Shown: positions 1-7,794, counted from the first letter of the stretch. The stretch: DNA of 38,111 nt from Candidatus Ruthenibacterium merdigallinarum (GCA_019113785.1 DXGT01000045.1:1-38111), one strand, 5' to 3'. Program-made: numbers and translations. The notes: generated from the sequence alone by a model not told the origin.

Positions 1-146
1 CCACCATCCGCAACGCGGACGTCATTCTGGTGATGAACGGCGGCGACATCGTCGAGACCGGCACCCACAAGGAGCTTCTGGCCAAGGGCGGCTTTTACGC
101 CGAGCTGTACAACAGCCAGTTCGCCGACACGGCCGAGGCCGGCTGA
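1..146 (+). CDS. ABC exporter ATPase, C-terminal fragment
   Basis: This is the last 47 codons of an ABC transporter ATP-binding domain, cut by the left window edge. The visible reading starts with a TIRNAD segment, which is the stretch just after the H-loop, followed by the usual [17 protein letters not shown] strand-turn-helix and a short tail ending FADTAEAG. The GTHKELL and YAELYNSQF pattern is typical of exporters in which a transmembrane domain is fused to the nucleotide-binding domain (MsbA/LmrA/MdlB-like). The transported substrate cannot be told from this fragment. A strong intrinsic terminator follows about 40 bases downstream, so this is the last gene of its transcript. The family assignment is confident; the fused-exporter assignment rests on C-terminal pattern only. 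Confidence 0.85.
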   Translation, partial: TIRNADVILVMNGGDIVETGTHKELLAKGGFYAELYNSQFADTAEAG

Positions 147-183
147 GCGCCCTCTCCCCGCCGGTCGAAAACGCCAAAGCCCC

Positions 184-217
184 CCGCCGCCTGCACGCCG
201 CAGGCGGCGGCTTTTTT
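184..217 (+). terminator. Intrinsic terminator of ABC exporter
   Basis: A perfect 10-bp GC-rich stem (184-193 with 201-210) with a 7-base loop is followed by six T residues at 212-217. It lies just downstream of the exporter stop codon and ends that transcript before the next promoter, whose -35 box begins only 2 bases after the T-run. Confidence 0.9.
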
Positions 218-218
218 G

Positions 219-247
219 TTGTAATTTCCCCGTGGGAGGCTTATAAT
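219..247 (+). promoter_or_regulatory. Sigma-A-type promoter for frameshifted gene and RNA methyltransferase
   Basis: TTGTAA at 219-224 and TATAAT at 242-247 are separated by exactly 17 bases. Transcription would start near 254, leaving a leader of about 100 bases before the GTG at 356. It is the only good promoter seen ahead of the two + strand genes up to 2097. Confidence 0.75.
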
Positions 248-355
248 GGAAATATGATGGCGCCGCCTGCGCGTGCCCACGCTGGACGAGGTGCGCTGAC
301 GCCGCGCCGGCGCTTCCCGCTCTGCTGTTTTGCCTGATTTTGCCGGAAAGAAGAT

Positions 356-1257
356 GTGTCTGCCATGTTCCCCATGCTCAACCCCTATCTCTCGATGCCC
401 GCGCAGGACATCGTGCGCCAGTACCTGCGCATCCGGCGCATGCAGCTCTGCCTGCTGTACGGCAGCTTCGCGCTGGTGATCCTCGGCCCCGCGCTGATCA
501 CCGTGGCCGCGGGCGCGATGAACGTCGTCTCCGCGCTGGTGCTGGCGGGCTTTGCCGCGCTGTTCCTGTTCCTGATCGCGCGCTTTAAGCGCAAGCTGTT
601 CCCCCAGAACCTCACGCTCATCCGCGAAGTGCTCACCGACGCGTGCGACCCCGCGCGCTATCGCGACGTCATCCAGGACATCTGCCGGCGCGACCGCGGC
701 TATGCCGACGTGTTCAGCGCCCCGCTGGAGCTGGCCGACGCCGAGGCGGCGCTGGGCGACGAAGCCGCGGCCGCCGCACGCCTGTACGCGCTGCGCTTTG
801 AGGACAAGCGCGACGCGGCCAGCGAGGCGCGCCGGCTGGAGCTGCTGGCCTGGTGCTGTGCGCAGACGGGCGATGCGGCCGGCTTTGCCGGCGCGCGGGA
901 CGCAATGGACGCCCTGGCCGCAAACGGGCCTTTTGCCGTGCGCGCCGAAGCGCACGCAGCCGCCGGGCGCATCGCGCTGTACGGCGCGGCGCGCGGGATG
1001 TGCGCCGCACCGGAGGACGGCCCGAACGCCCCCACCCCAACGGCCTGCGCCCGCTGTACGCGCTGCGCGTGCGCTATTGCCTGGCCGAGGTGCTGGCCTC
1101 GCACGGCCGCACGCAGGAGGCGCTTCGCTGTTTGCAGCCCGTGATCGACCGCGGCCGTGGCCTCGCCCTGACGGCGCGCGCCGGCAGCCTGGCCGCGCGC
1201 CTCGAGCAGGAAGCGCAGCCGCGGGAAAAGCGCGCGCCGGAACAAAATACACACTGA
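356..1257 (+). CDS. Two-TM hypothetical protein, interrupted by an apparent -1 frameshift
   Basis: I do not recognise the family. The first frame (GTG 356, Shine-Dalgarno GGAAAG at 345-350) gives a soluble N-terminus, two adjacent membrane helices at roughly residues 33-78 (LLYGSFALVILGPALITVA and VSALVLAGFAALFLFLIA), then an Ala-rich helical region resembling a TPR-like solenoid. After about base 1010 that frame turns into a Cys/Arg/Thr-rich string and stops at 1144. The sensible continuation (LRPLYALRVRYCLAEVLASHG, then QEALRCLQPVIDRG) is in the next frame, which stops at 1257, directly before the methyltransferase. The break lies around 1015-1040, near a CCCCCACCCC run, and corresponds to one missing base. 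It could be a sequencing error or a real mutation. The intact protein would be about 300 residues, probably a membrane-anchored helical-repeat protein. Confidence 0.6.
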
Positions 1258-1266
1258 GGAGCCGCC

Positions 1267-2097
1267 ATGCCGAATTGTATTGAAGTGACCGACCTTCGCG
1301 CGCCGGAGCTGGCCGTGTACGCGAGCCTGACGAACGCGCAGCTGCGCAGCCGGCTGGAGCCGCAGGCGGGCATTTTCATCGCCGAGAGCGCGAAGGTCAT
1401 CCGCCTTGCGCTCGACGCGGGGTGCGAACCCGTCTCCTTTTTGATGGAGCGCCGCCATGTGGCCGGGCAGGCCGCGCCGCTGCTGGCGCGCTGCCCGGAC
1501 GTGCCCATATACACTGGCGAGCGGGAGGTGCTCGCCTCGCTGACGGGCTATGCGCTCACGCGCGGGGTGCTGTGCGCGATGCGCCGCCCCGCCCCCGCCC
1601 GCTGGCAGGACGTGTGCCGGAACGTGCGGCGCATCGCCGTGCTGGAAAACATCGTGGACGCGTCGAACGTGGGCGCCATTTTCCGCAGCGCCGCGGCGCT
1701 GGGCGTCGACGCCGTGCTGACGACGCCCTCGTGCTGCGACCCGCTGGGCCGGCGCGCCGTGCGCGTCAGCATGGGCTGCGTGTTTCTCGTGCCCTGGGCG
1801 CAGATCGGCCAAACGCACGCCGACTGGCCGCACCCCGGTCTCGAAGCGCTGCGCGCCGCGGGCTTTCGCACGGCGGCGCTGGCGCTGGGCGAAGGGTGCG
1901 TGCCCGTGGACGACGCGCGCCTCGCCGGCGAGGAAAAGCTCGCGCTCATCCTCGGCACCGAGGGCGACGGCCTCGGCGCCGGCACCATCGCCGCGTGCGA
2001 CTGGCGCGTGCGCATCCCCATGCGCCGCGGCGTCGATTCGCTGAACGTCGCGGCCGCCGCAGCCGTCGCCTTCTGGCAGCTGCGCGCACGGGCGTGA
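1267..2097 (+). CDS. SpoU/TrmH-family RNA 2'-O-methyltransferase
   Basis: Predicted SPOUT-class enzyme that transfers methyl from S-adenosylmethionine to a ribose 2'-OH of rRNA or tRNA in the cytoplasm. All three SpoU motifs are present: motif 1 NVGAIFRSAAALGVDAVL, motif 2 ALILGTEGDGL and motif 3 IPMRRGVDSLNVAAAAAVA near the C-terminus, which together form the trefoil-knot SAM site. The N-terminal third contains FIAESAKVIRLALDAG, the small L30e-like substrate-binding domain common in TrmH/RlmB-type proteins. At 276 residues it is a normal length. A GAGGAG ribosome site at 1256-1261 precedes the ATG, and the gene begins 9 bases after the upstream frameshifted gene, so the two are probably cotranscribed. 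The exact RNA target cannot be inferred from sequence, so no gene symbol is given. Confidence 0.92.
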   Translation: MPNCIEVTDLRAPELAVYASLTNAQLRSRLEPQAGIFIAESAKVIRLALDAGCEPVSFLMERRHVAGQAAPLLARCPDVPIYTGEREVLASLTGYALTRGVLCAMRRPAPARWQDVCRNVRRIAVLENIVDASNVGAIFRSAAALGVDAVLTTPSCCDPLGRRAVRVSMGCVFLVPWAQIGQTHADWPHPGLEALRAAGFRTAALALGEGCVPVDDARLAGEEKLALILGTEGDGLGAGTIAACDWRVRIPMRRGVDSLNVAAAAAVAFWQLRARA

Positions 2098-2122
2098 GGC
2101 GGAAAAGCTGCATAGAACCGCA

Positions 2123-2159
2123 AGGCCCTCCGGCTGGCAGACAGCCGGAGGGCCTTTTT
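2123..2159 (+). terminator. Terminator between convergent methyltransferase and UvrA2 genes
   Basis: A perfect 13-bp stem (2123-2135 with 2143-2155) and a 7-base loop are followed by a T-run (2155-2159) on the + strand. It sits between convergent genes. The - strand side lacks a long T-run, so it mainly serves the methyltransferase transcript. Confidence 0.9.
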
Positions 2160-2178
2160 CTGTTTTATTCCCGCGTTT

Positions 2179-4677
2179 TCAGCGCAGATACCGCCCCGTC
2201 ACGCTCTCGGGGTTTGCCGCGACGTCCGCGGGCGTGCCCGCCGCCACCAGGCGGCCGCCTTCCTCGCCGCCGCCCGGGCCCATGTCCAGCACATAATCCG
2301 CATTCCGGATGACGTCGAGATCGTGCTCGATGACGACCACCGTCGCCCCGCGCGCCAGCAGCGTCTCGAACACGCCCAGCAGCACGCGCACGTCCAGCGG
2401 GTGCAGCCCGATGGTTGGCTCGTCGAACACGAACACCGTGTCCTCCTGCCCGCGCCCCATCTCGCTGGCCAGCTTCAAGCGCTGCGCCTCGCCGCCCGAA
2501 AGGCTGGGCGTCGCCTCGCCGAGCGTCAGGTAGCCGAGGCCCAGGCTCTGCAGCACCGCCAAACGCGCACACACCGTTTTCAGGCCGGCGCATGCCGTCC
2601 GCGCCGCGCGCACGTCCATCGCCATCAGCTGTGTAAGCGTATAGCGCTCGCCGGCGGTGTTCGTGTACACAGCGGCGTTCGCCTCGCGCGCATAGCGTGT
2701 GCCGCGGCACTCGGGGCACGGGATGGTCACGTCCGGCAAAAACTGCACGTCTAGGCTGATCTCGCCCGTGCCGTCGCAAACGGGGCAGCGCAGCCTGCCC
2801 GTGTTGTAGGAAAAATCGCCGGCCTTCAGGCCCTTTTCCCGCGCGCCCGGCGTCCGGGCGAAGGCCTTGCGCAGCTCGTCGTGCACGTTCGCGTACGTGG
2901 CCACCGTCGAGCGCACGTTGATGCCGATGGGCGTCGCGTCGATCAGCTTCACGCGCGCAATGCCCGGCGCGTCCACGGCCTTCACATGCGCGGGCAGCGG
3001 CGCGCCGGACGCCGCCGCCTCCAGTGCGGGCACAAGGCTCTCCAGCACCAGCGTCGTCTTGCCGGAGCCGGACACGCCCGTCACCACAGTCAGCCGTCCC
3101 TTGGGGATGTCCGCCTCGAGCGGGCGCACCGTGTGAAGGGTCCCGGTGGACAAATGGATGCGCCCGCGGCTGAACAGCTCGCCCTCTGCGCACGGGGTGC
3201 GCGCCGCCGTGGGCGCCGTGCCCGCGAGGAACGGCCCGATGCGCGACGCAGGATTTTTGGCGATGTCCGCCACCGCGCCCTGCGCCGTCACAGCGCCGCC
3301 GTTTGCGCCCGCGCCCGGGCCCATCTCGATGATCCAGTCCGCCTCGCGCAGGATCTGCGTGTCGTGATCCACCAGCAATACGGAGTTGCCGTCGGCCACA
3401 AGGTCGCGCATCACGCCGCACAGCCCGTCGATGTTCGACGGGTGCAGCCCGATGGACGGCTCGTCCAGCACGTACAGAACGCCCGTGGTGCGGTTGCGCA
3501 CCGCGCGGGCCAGCTGCATGCGCTGGCGCTCGCCCGTCGAGAGCGTGGCGGCCGCGCGGTCGAGCGAGAGGTAGCCCAGCCCCAGGTCCATCAGCCGGCG
3601 CGCCGGCGTGCAGAACGCCTCGCAGATGCTCTGCGCCATGGGGCGCATCTCTTCGCGCAGCGTGCCCGGCACTTTGCGCACCCACTCGTCCAGCTTCGCC
3701 AGCGGCATGCGGCACACCTCGTCCAGCCCGACGCCGGCGATGTGCGGCACGCGCGCCGCCTCGCTCAGGCGCGTACCGCCGCAGTCGGGGCACGCCTCCT
3801 CGCACAGAAAACGCTCCACGCGCTTCATGCCCTTTTCGTCCTTCACCTTGGCCAGCGCGTTTTCCACCGTGCGCACGGCGCTGTAGTAGGTGAAGTCCAG
3901 CTCGGCGGCCTGCTGCGTGTTCTTCGCGTGGTAGAGGATGTGCTTTTTCACGGCCGGCCCGTCGTAGACAATGGCCTTTTCGCGCTCGGTCAGCTCACAG
4001 AACGGCACGTCCGTGCGCACGCCCATCTCGCGGCACACGTCCGTCATCAGCGACCACATCAGCGCGTTCCACGGGGCCACGGCCCCCTCGTCGATGGTCA
4101 GCGATTCGTCCGGCACGAGGCTGGCGCGGTTCACCGTGCGCACCACGCCCGTGCCCGCGCAGCGCCGGCACGCGCCCTCGCTGTTGAAGGCCAGCTGCTC
4201 GGCGCTGGGGGCGTAGAACTCGGCCCCGCACACGGGGCAGCGCAGCGCCCCGCCCGCCGCCACGGCCAGCGAGGGCGGCGCGTAGTGCCCGTTCGGGCAG
4301 CGGTGGCTCGCAAGGCGCGAGAACATCAGCCGCAGGCTGTTCAGCAGCTCGCTGCCCGTGCCGAATGTGCTGCGGATGCCCGGCACGCCCGGGCGCTGGT
4401 GCAGCGCCAGCGCCGCCGGCACATACAGCACCTCGTCCACATCCGCCTTTGCCGCCTGCGTCATGCGCCGGCGCGTATAAGTGCTCAGCGCGTCGAGATA
4501 CCGCCGCGAGCCCTCGGCGTACAAAACGCCCAGCGCCAGGCTCGACTTGCCCGAGCCCGACACGCCCGCCACGCCCACGATGCCGTTCAGCGGCACATCG
4601 ATGTCGATATTTTTCAAATTGTGCACGCGCGCGCCGCGCACGCGGATGGCCCGCGGCGCGCTGCTTTCTGTGCGCAT
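2179..4677 (-). CDS. UvrA2-type excinuclease ABC subunit A paralogue
   Basis: Tandem ABC ATPase of the UvrA family, a DNA-damage-binding protein. Two complete nucleotide sites are visible: Walker A GVSGSGKSS at residues 38-46 and GVSGSGKTT near 535; signatures LSTGERQR near 377 and LSGGEAQR near 724; Walker B LYVLDEPSIGLHP and VFVFDEPTIGLHP. Zinc-binding CxxC pairs occur as CPVCGAEF, CRRCAGTG, CPDCGGTR, CPVCDGTG and CPECRGTRY. At 832 residues it is about 100 shorter than canonical UvrA (about 940), as in UvrA2/DrrC-like paralogues that have lost part of the UvrB-interaction region. Such paralogues are linked to tolerance of DNA-binding drugs, but that role is inferred here. The start is ATG 4677, preceded by GGTGAGG 3 bases upstream, rather than GTG 4686, which overlaps that ribosome site. 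Canonical uvrA is expected elsewhere. Confidence 0.9.
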   Translation of the reverse strand: MRTESSAPRAIRVRGARVHNLKNIDIDVPLNGIVGVAGVSGSGKSSLALGVLYAEGSRRYLDALSTYTRRRMTQAAKADVDEVLYVPAALALHQRPGVPGIRSTFGTGSELLNSLRLMFSRLASHRCPNGHYAPPSLAVAAGGALRCPVCGAEFYAPSAEQLAFNSEGACRRCAGTGVVRTVNRASLVPDESLTIDEGAVAPWNALMWSLMTDVCREMGVRTDVPFCELTEREKAIVYDGPAVKKHILYHAKNTQQAAELDFTYYSAVRTVENALAKVKDEKGMKRVERFLCEEACPDCGGTRLSEAARVPHIAGVGLDEVCRMPLAKLDEWVRKVPGTLREEMRPMAQSICEAFCTPARRLMDLGLGYLSLDRAAATLSTGERQRMQLARAVRNRTTGVLYVLDEPSIGLHPSNIDGLCGVMRDLVADGNSVLLVDHDTQILREADWIIEMGPGAGANGGAVTAQGAVADIAKNPASRIGPFLAGTAPTAARTPCAEGELFSRGRIHLSTGTLHTVRPLEADIPKGRLTVVTGVSGSGKTTLVLESLVPALEAAASGAPLPAHVKAVDAPGIARVKLIDATPIGINVRSTVATYANVHDELRKAFARTPGAREKGLKAGDFSYNTGRLRCPVCDGTGEISLDVQFLPDVTIPCPECRGTRYAREANAAVYTNTAGERYTLTQLMAMDVRAARTACAGLKTVCARLAVLQSLGLGYLTLGEATPSLSGGEAQRLKLASEMGRGQEDTVFVFDEPTIGLHPLDVRVLLGVFETLLARGATVVVIEHDLDVIRNADYVLDMGPGGGEEGGRLVAAGTPADVAANPESVTGRYLR

Positions 4678-4736
4678 TGTCCTCACCTGCCCTTCCGGCG
4701 GCGCAAAACCGCCCGGTGTACGCTCTTCTGTATGTC

Positions 4737-4765
4737 ATTGTAGCACAGCGTCCGCACCCGCACAA
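4737..4765 (-). promoter_or_regulatory. Predicted promoter of uvrA2-type gene
   Basis: On the - strand, TTGTGC (4765-4760) and TACAAT (4742-4737) are 17 bases apart. The -10 box carries an upstream TGC, as in extended -10 promoters. The start point would be near 4730, about 50 bases before the ATG at 4677. Confidence 0.55.
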
Positions 4766-4885
4766 GCCGTCAAAGAATGCGCAAACAGCATCGATGTTGA
4801 AGCGTTTTGCATAAAATTATTCATCGCTAATTTGTGTATTTCGGATATTTTGTGCGTCGAAAACCTCAAAAAAGGAAAAAGAATC

Positions 4886-4940
4886 TCAAAAATTCAAAAT
4901 CGCGCTTTGCCCGGTGATAGAAACGTCAAAAATCCAAAAG
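4886..4940. repeat. Pair of 15-base direct repeats upstream of transporter promoter
   Basis: TCAAAAATTCAAAAT (4886-4900) and TCAAAAATCCAAAAG (4926-4940) match at 13 of 15 positions and start exactly 40 bases apart, close to four helical turns. The second copy ends 18 bases before the extended -10 element, overlapping where a -35 box would be, and no good -35 is present. This layout fits an activator binding site. The AraC-type response regulator encoded at 12726-14228 is the obvious candidate, but that is inference. Confidence 0.45.
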
Positions 4941-4958
4941 GACGGCGCGCGCGAATTC

Positions 4959-4967
4959 TGGTATGAT
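4959..4967 (+). promoter_or_regulatory. Extended -10 promoter for transporter/sulfatase locus
   Basis: TGGTATGAT forms an extended -10 element (TGn plus TATGAT at 4962-4967) with no recognisable -35 hexamer 17 bases upstream, where the direct-repeat copy lies instead. The start would be near 4974, just before the leader hairpin. The missing -35 is consistent with activator dependence. Confidence 0.5.
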
Positions 4968-4980
4968 GAAATCGAAGAGA

Positions 4981-4999
4981 GGACGGCCTGCAGCCGTCC
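4981..4999 (+). promoter_or_regulatory. Leader hairpin of the binding-protein mRNA
   Basis: GGACGGC (4981-4987) and GCCGTCC (4993-4999) form a 7-bp stem with a 5-base loop close to the predicted 5' end of the transcript. No T-run follows, so it is not a terminator. It shares the 13-mer GAGGACGGCCTGC with the hairpin after the same gene (6142-6154). A role in mRNA stability is likely but inferred. Confidence 0.45.
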
Positions 5000-5041
5000 C
5001 GAAAAGACTGTTTGTACGGCATTCAAAAAGGAGGCAAATTC

Positions 5042-6106
5042 ATGAAAAAGTTTCTGGCACTTGCGCTTTCCGCGCTGATGGCATTCTCGCTGGCCGCCTG
5101 CGGCGGCGCTGATTCTTCCTCCGCCGGCACGTCCGGCTCCGCGGCGGGCACCGCCGACGACGGCGACCTTCCGGTGCTTCGTGTGGCCGCCATGCCCACG
5201 ATCACCAGCCTGCCTACCTATTACATCCAGAAGAACGGCCTGGACGTGGCCGCCGGCTTCAAGATGGAAGTGACCATGTTCGACACCGGCGCGCCGATGA
5301 ACGAGGCGCTGGCCGCCGACCTGTGGGATGTGGGCCACATGGGCGCGGCCGCCGTTACCGGCATGGCCAACTACGACGAAATGATCATCGGCGAAGTGCT
5401 TGAGTCCACAGACGGGCAGGGCGTGTTCGTCAGCCCGGACAGCGCCATCACGCAGGACACCGGCTACAATCCCTCGTTCCCGACGGTGCTGGGCAGCCCG
5501 GAGACGGTCAGCGGCATCACCATCCTGACGCCGGTCGGCACGGCGCAGCACTTCACCGTTCTGAAATGGCTGGAGAAGCTGGGCATGGAGCCCACGGACG
5601 TGAACATCGTGAACATGGAGTCTGTGCAGGCGTACCAGGCGCTGCAGGCGGGCCAGGGCGACGCTGCTTCGCTGAATGTCCCCACCTTCTTTGACGCCGT
5701 GAACGACGGCTATGTGCAGGCCGCCAACCTGGCCGACCTGGGCACCCGCTATGTGGACCAGATCGTCGCCAACCGCAAGGCCGTGGAAGGCCAGCCCGAG
5801 CTGGTGCAGAAGTACGTCGACTGCGTTCTGGAGGCCAACGCCGCGCTGAAGGCCGACGAAGAGATGGCCACCGACCTGCTGGTGGAGTTCCTGAAGGAGT
5901 CCGGCATGGAGACCAGCCGTGAGAACTGCGCCTCCGACCTGAGCCGTGTGCAGTGGCTCGTGAAAGAGGACTGGAAGGGCCGCGAGCTGGGCACCTTCGC
6001 CAAGGAGCTGGGCGAGTTCTATGTGGGCCAGGGCCAGCTGGAGGAGAGCGCCATCGACAAGTTCACCACCAACGTGGACAACACGTTCGTGAAAGCGTAC
6101 CAGTAA
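5042..6106 (+). CDS. NitT/TauT-type ABC transporter binding lipoprotein
   Basis: Extracytoplasmic solute-binding protein that captures the ligand and delivers it to the two permeases encoded next. The N-terminus MKKFLALALSALMAFSLAAC is a lipoprotein signal with the modified Cys at residue 20, followed by a Ser/Gly-rich tether. The mature part begins with VLRVAAMPTITSLPTYYIQK and has DVGHMGAAAVTGMANYD, which resembles the ligand-loop pattern of SsuA/TauA/NrtA-like proteins. The start is ATG 5042, with AAAGGAGG at 5027-5034 and 7-base spacing; an in-frame upstream extension to 5012 has no ribosome site. The length is 354 residues. The gene heads the locus and is bracketed by two hairpins. Nearby sulfatases make a sulfate ester, sulfamate or sulfonate the favoured ligand class, but the sequence does not prove it. 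Confidence 0.9.
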   Translation: MKKFLALALSALMAFSLAACGGADSSSAGTSGSAAGTADDGDLPVLRVAAMPTITSLPTYYIQKNGLDVAAGFKMEVTMFDTGAPMNEALAADLWDVGHMGAAAVTGMANYDEMIIGEVLESTDGQGVFVSPDSAITQDTGYNPSFPTVLGSPETVSGITILTPVGTAQHFTVLKWLEKLGMEPTDVNIVNMESVQAYQALQAGQGDAASLNVPTFFDAVNDGYVQAANLADLGTRYVDQIVANRKAVEGQPELVQKYVDCVLEANAALKADEEMATDLLVEFLKESGMETSRENCASDLSRVQWLVKEDWKGRELGTFAKELGEFYVGQGQLEESAIDKFTTNVDNTFVKAYQ

Positions 6107-6142
6107 ACCGGGGCCTTGCCCCGCAAAACCGATAGGATGCTG

Positions 6143-6180
6143 AGGACGGCCTGCGGCTCGCGCGAGCCGCAGGCCATCCT
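6143..6180 (+). promoter_or_regulatory. Stable intercistronic hairpin after binding-protein gene
   Basis: A perfect 12-bp stem (6148-6159 with 6164-6175, GCGC loop) is extended by four more pairs (6143-6146 with 6177-6180) beyond one mismatch. No T-run follows. Such hairpins between binding-protein and permease genes commonly protect the upstream mRNA from 3' exonucleases, so that the binding protein is made in excess over the membrane parts. That role is inferred from position. Confidence 0.65.
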
Positions 6181-6203
6181 GCTCAGAAAGGTGTGAATCA
6201 GGC

Positions 6204-6998
6204 ATGAAGCAGTTTCTGCATAAGTACAAATACATCCTGATCTCCGTGTGCTCGTTCTTGTTCGTGCTTGTGGTCTGGCAGCTTGTCACGGATGTGTTCC
6301 ACATGGTCAGCGCCGTGATGCTGCCCAGCCCCACGAAGATCCTTGAAACGTTCGTCTATAAACTGACCGGCGGCACCGTGCCCGACGGCGCCACGCTGTT
6401 CCAGAACATCTGGTCCAGCTTACAGATCGCGCTGGGCGGCTACGCCGTCGGCGTGCTGATCGGCGTTCCCCTGGGCGTGGGCATGGCCTGGAGCCGCCGC
6501 TTCGAGCTGTTTGCAAAGCCCCTGTTCGACATCATCCGCCCGGTGCCTGCGCTGGCGTGGATCCCGCTGATGATCCTGTGGCTGGGCATCGGCTACGCCT
6601 CGAAGGTGGGCATCATCTTCTTCGCGGCTTTCATCAGCGCCACAGTCAACTCGTACGCGGGCATCCGGCGCACCACACAGGTACACCTGTGGGTGGGCAA
6701 GACCTTTGGCGCCACGAACCGCCAGCTGCTGTTCAAGGTGGCCATCCCCACGGCGCTTCCCATGATCTTCACCGGCCTGCGCCTGGCGCTGGGCTCGGCG
6801 TGGGTGGCGCTGGTGGCCGCCGAGATGCTGGCCGCCACAAAGGGCCTCGGCTACATGATCCAGATGGCCCGCCTGATGGGCCGCCCCGACGTGATCATCG
6901 TAGGTATGCTGACCATCGGCTTTGTGGGCCTGCTTTTGAACACGATTTTGGAAAAGCTGCAGAAACGATTTGTCAGGGGGGCGAAAAAAGATGATTGA
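6204..6998 (+). CDS. NitT/TauT-type ABC transporter permease, first
   Basis: Inner-membrane permease subunit of the importer, 264 residues, with about six hydrophobic segments starting with ILISVCSFLFVLVVWQLV. The cytoplasmic coupling loop that contacts the ATPase is visible as VGKTFGATNRQLLFKVAIPTALP, the EAA-type loop of the BPD_transp_1 fold. The PVPALAWIPLMILWLGIG segment is characteristic of the SsuC/TauC/NrtB group. The ribosome site GAAAGGTG at 6186-6193 precedes ATG 6204. The gene overlaps the next permease by 8 bases. Two different permeases in one operon suggest a heterodimeric channel, unlike ssuC or tauC systems that use one permease gene. Confidence 0.92.
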   Translation: MKQFLHKYKYILISVCSFLFVLVVWQLVTDVFHMVSAVMLPSPTKILETFVYKLTGGTVPDGATLFQNIWSSLQIALGGYAVGVLIGVPLGVGMAWSRRFELFAKPLFDIIRPVPALAWIPLMILWLGIGYASKVGIIFFAAFISATVNSYAGIRRTTQVHLWVGKTFGATNRQLLFKVAIPTALPMIFTGLRLALGSAWVALVAAEMLAATKGLGYMIQMARLMGRPDVIIVGMLTIGFVGLLLNTILEKLQKRFVRGAKKDD

Positions 6999-7794
6999 TA
7001 CCACGACAAAAAGCCGTTTCAGCGTCAAGCAGTTGACGGTGATCTACACCATCATTTCCCTTTTGTCCCTGCTTGTGGTGTGGGAGCTTGCGGCCCGCTT
7101 CACCAGCGCGTCCATGTTCCTGCCGCCGGCCTCGCAGGTGCTGGCCTCCTTCTGCCGCAGCTTTGTGGAGCCCATCGGCAAGCACACCATGCTGGTGCAC
7201 ATCGGCGTGAGCCTGTACCGCGTGGCCGTGGCGTTCTTCTTCGCCACCGTCACGGGCATCGCGCTGGGCGTGGGCATGGGCTACTCCCGCCTGCTGGAGG
7301 CCATTTTGAAGCCTCTGTTCGAGTTCATCCGCCCCATCCCCCCGCTGGCGTGGATCCCGCTGTCCATCCTGTGGTTCGGTCTGGGTGACACGGGCAAATT
7401 CTTCATCATCTTCCTCGGGTGCTTCTGTTTCATCACCGTCAACACCTACGACGGCGCCAAGAACGTCGACCCTGAGCTGATGGGCGCCGCACGGATGCTG
7501 GGCGCCAACGAACGGCAGGTATTCTTCAAGATCGTGCTGCCGTCGTCTGTGCCGTACATCTTCGCGGGGTTGCAGATCGCGGTGACCGCCGGCTGGAGCG
7601 CCGTGGTCGGCGCCGAGATGATCCAGTCCAACGAGGGCGTCGGCTGGATGATCGTGCGCGGCATGAACACCGGCAACACAGTGCAGATCATGGTGGGTAT
7701 CGTGGCCATCGGCATCGTGGGCTTTGTGCTTGCGAACCTGACGAGCGCTTTGGAGAGGAGGCTTTGCGCATGGAACGAGCAAAAGGGAATGTGA
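6991..7794 (+). CDS. NitT/TauT-type ABC transporter permease, second
   Basis: Second membrane subunit, 267 residues, clearly related to the first: LVVWELAARF in TM1, FIRPIPPLAWIPLSILWFGLG in the middle, and the coupling loop MGAARMLGANERQVFFKIVLPSSVP. The start is ATG 6991, with a G-rich ribosome site at 6975-6983; it overlaps the upstream gene by 8 bases, indicating translational coupling. The coupling loops of the two permeases differ (VGKTFGATNRQ versus MGAARMLGANERQ), consistent with each docking to a different one of the two ATPases. The gene overlaps the first ATPase gene by 25 bases. Confidence 0.92.
   Translation: MIDTTTKSRFSVKQLTVIYTIISLLSLLVVWELAARFTSASMFLPPASQVLASFCRSFVEPIGKHTMLVHIGVSLYRVAVAFFFATVTGIALGVGMGYSRLLEAILKPLFEFIRPIPPLAWIPLSILWFGLGDTGKFFIIFLGCFCFITVNTYDGAKNVDPELMGAARMLGANERQVFFKIVLPSSVPYIFAGLQIAVTAGWSAVVGAEMIQSNEGVGWMIVRGMNTGNTVQIMVGIVAIGIVGFVLANLTSALERRLCAWNEQKGM

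Larger units (their letters stand above)
4678..5041. other. Divergent intergenic region between uvrA2 and the binding-protein gene
   Basis: This 364-base stretch contains no convincing gene. It holds the - strand uvrA2 promoter on the left, then an unusually A/T-rich segment (about 4790-4940), two 15-base direct repeats (4886 and 4926), an extended -10 promoter (4959-4967), a 7-bp leader hairpin (4981-4999) and the AAAGGAGG ribosome site at 5027-5034. It looks like the main regulatory region of the transporter/sulfatase locus. Confidence 0.6.

Noticed and set aside
254-337. A small ORF of 27 codons starting at the predicted transcription start before the frameshifted gene
   Set aside because: It has no ribosome site, starts at the very 5' end of the transcript and has a biased Ala/Arg/Pro composition; there is no support for translation.
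2881-4743. A 620-residue open frame on the + strand
   Set aside because: It lies opposite the UvrA2-type gene and has the low-complexity Arg/His/Ala makeup of an antisense frame in GC-rich DNA.
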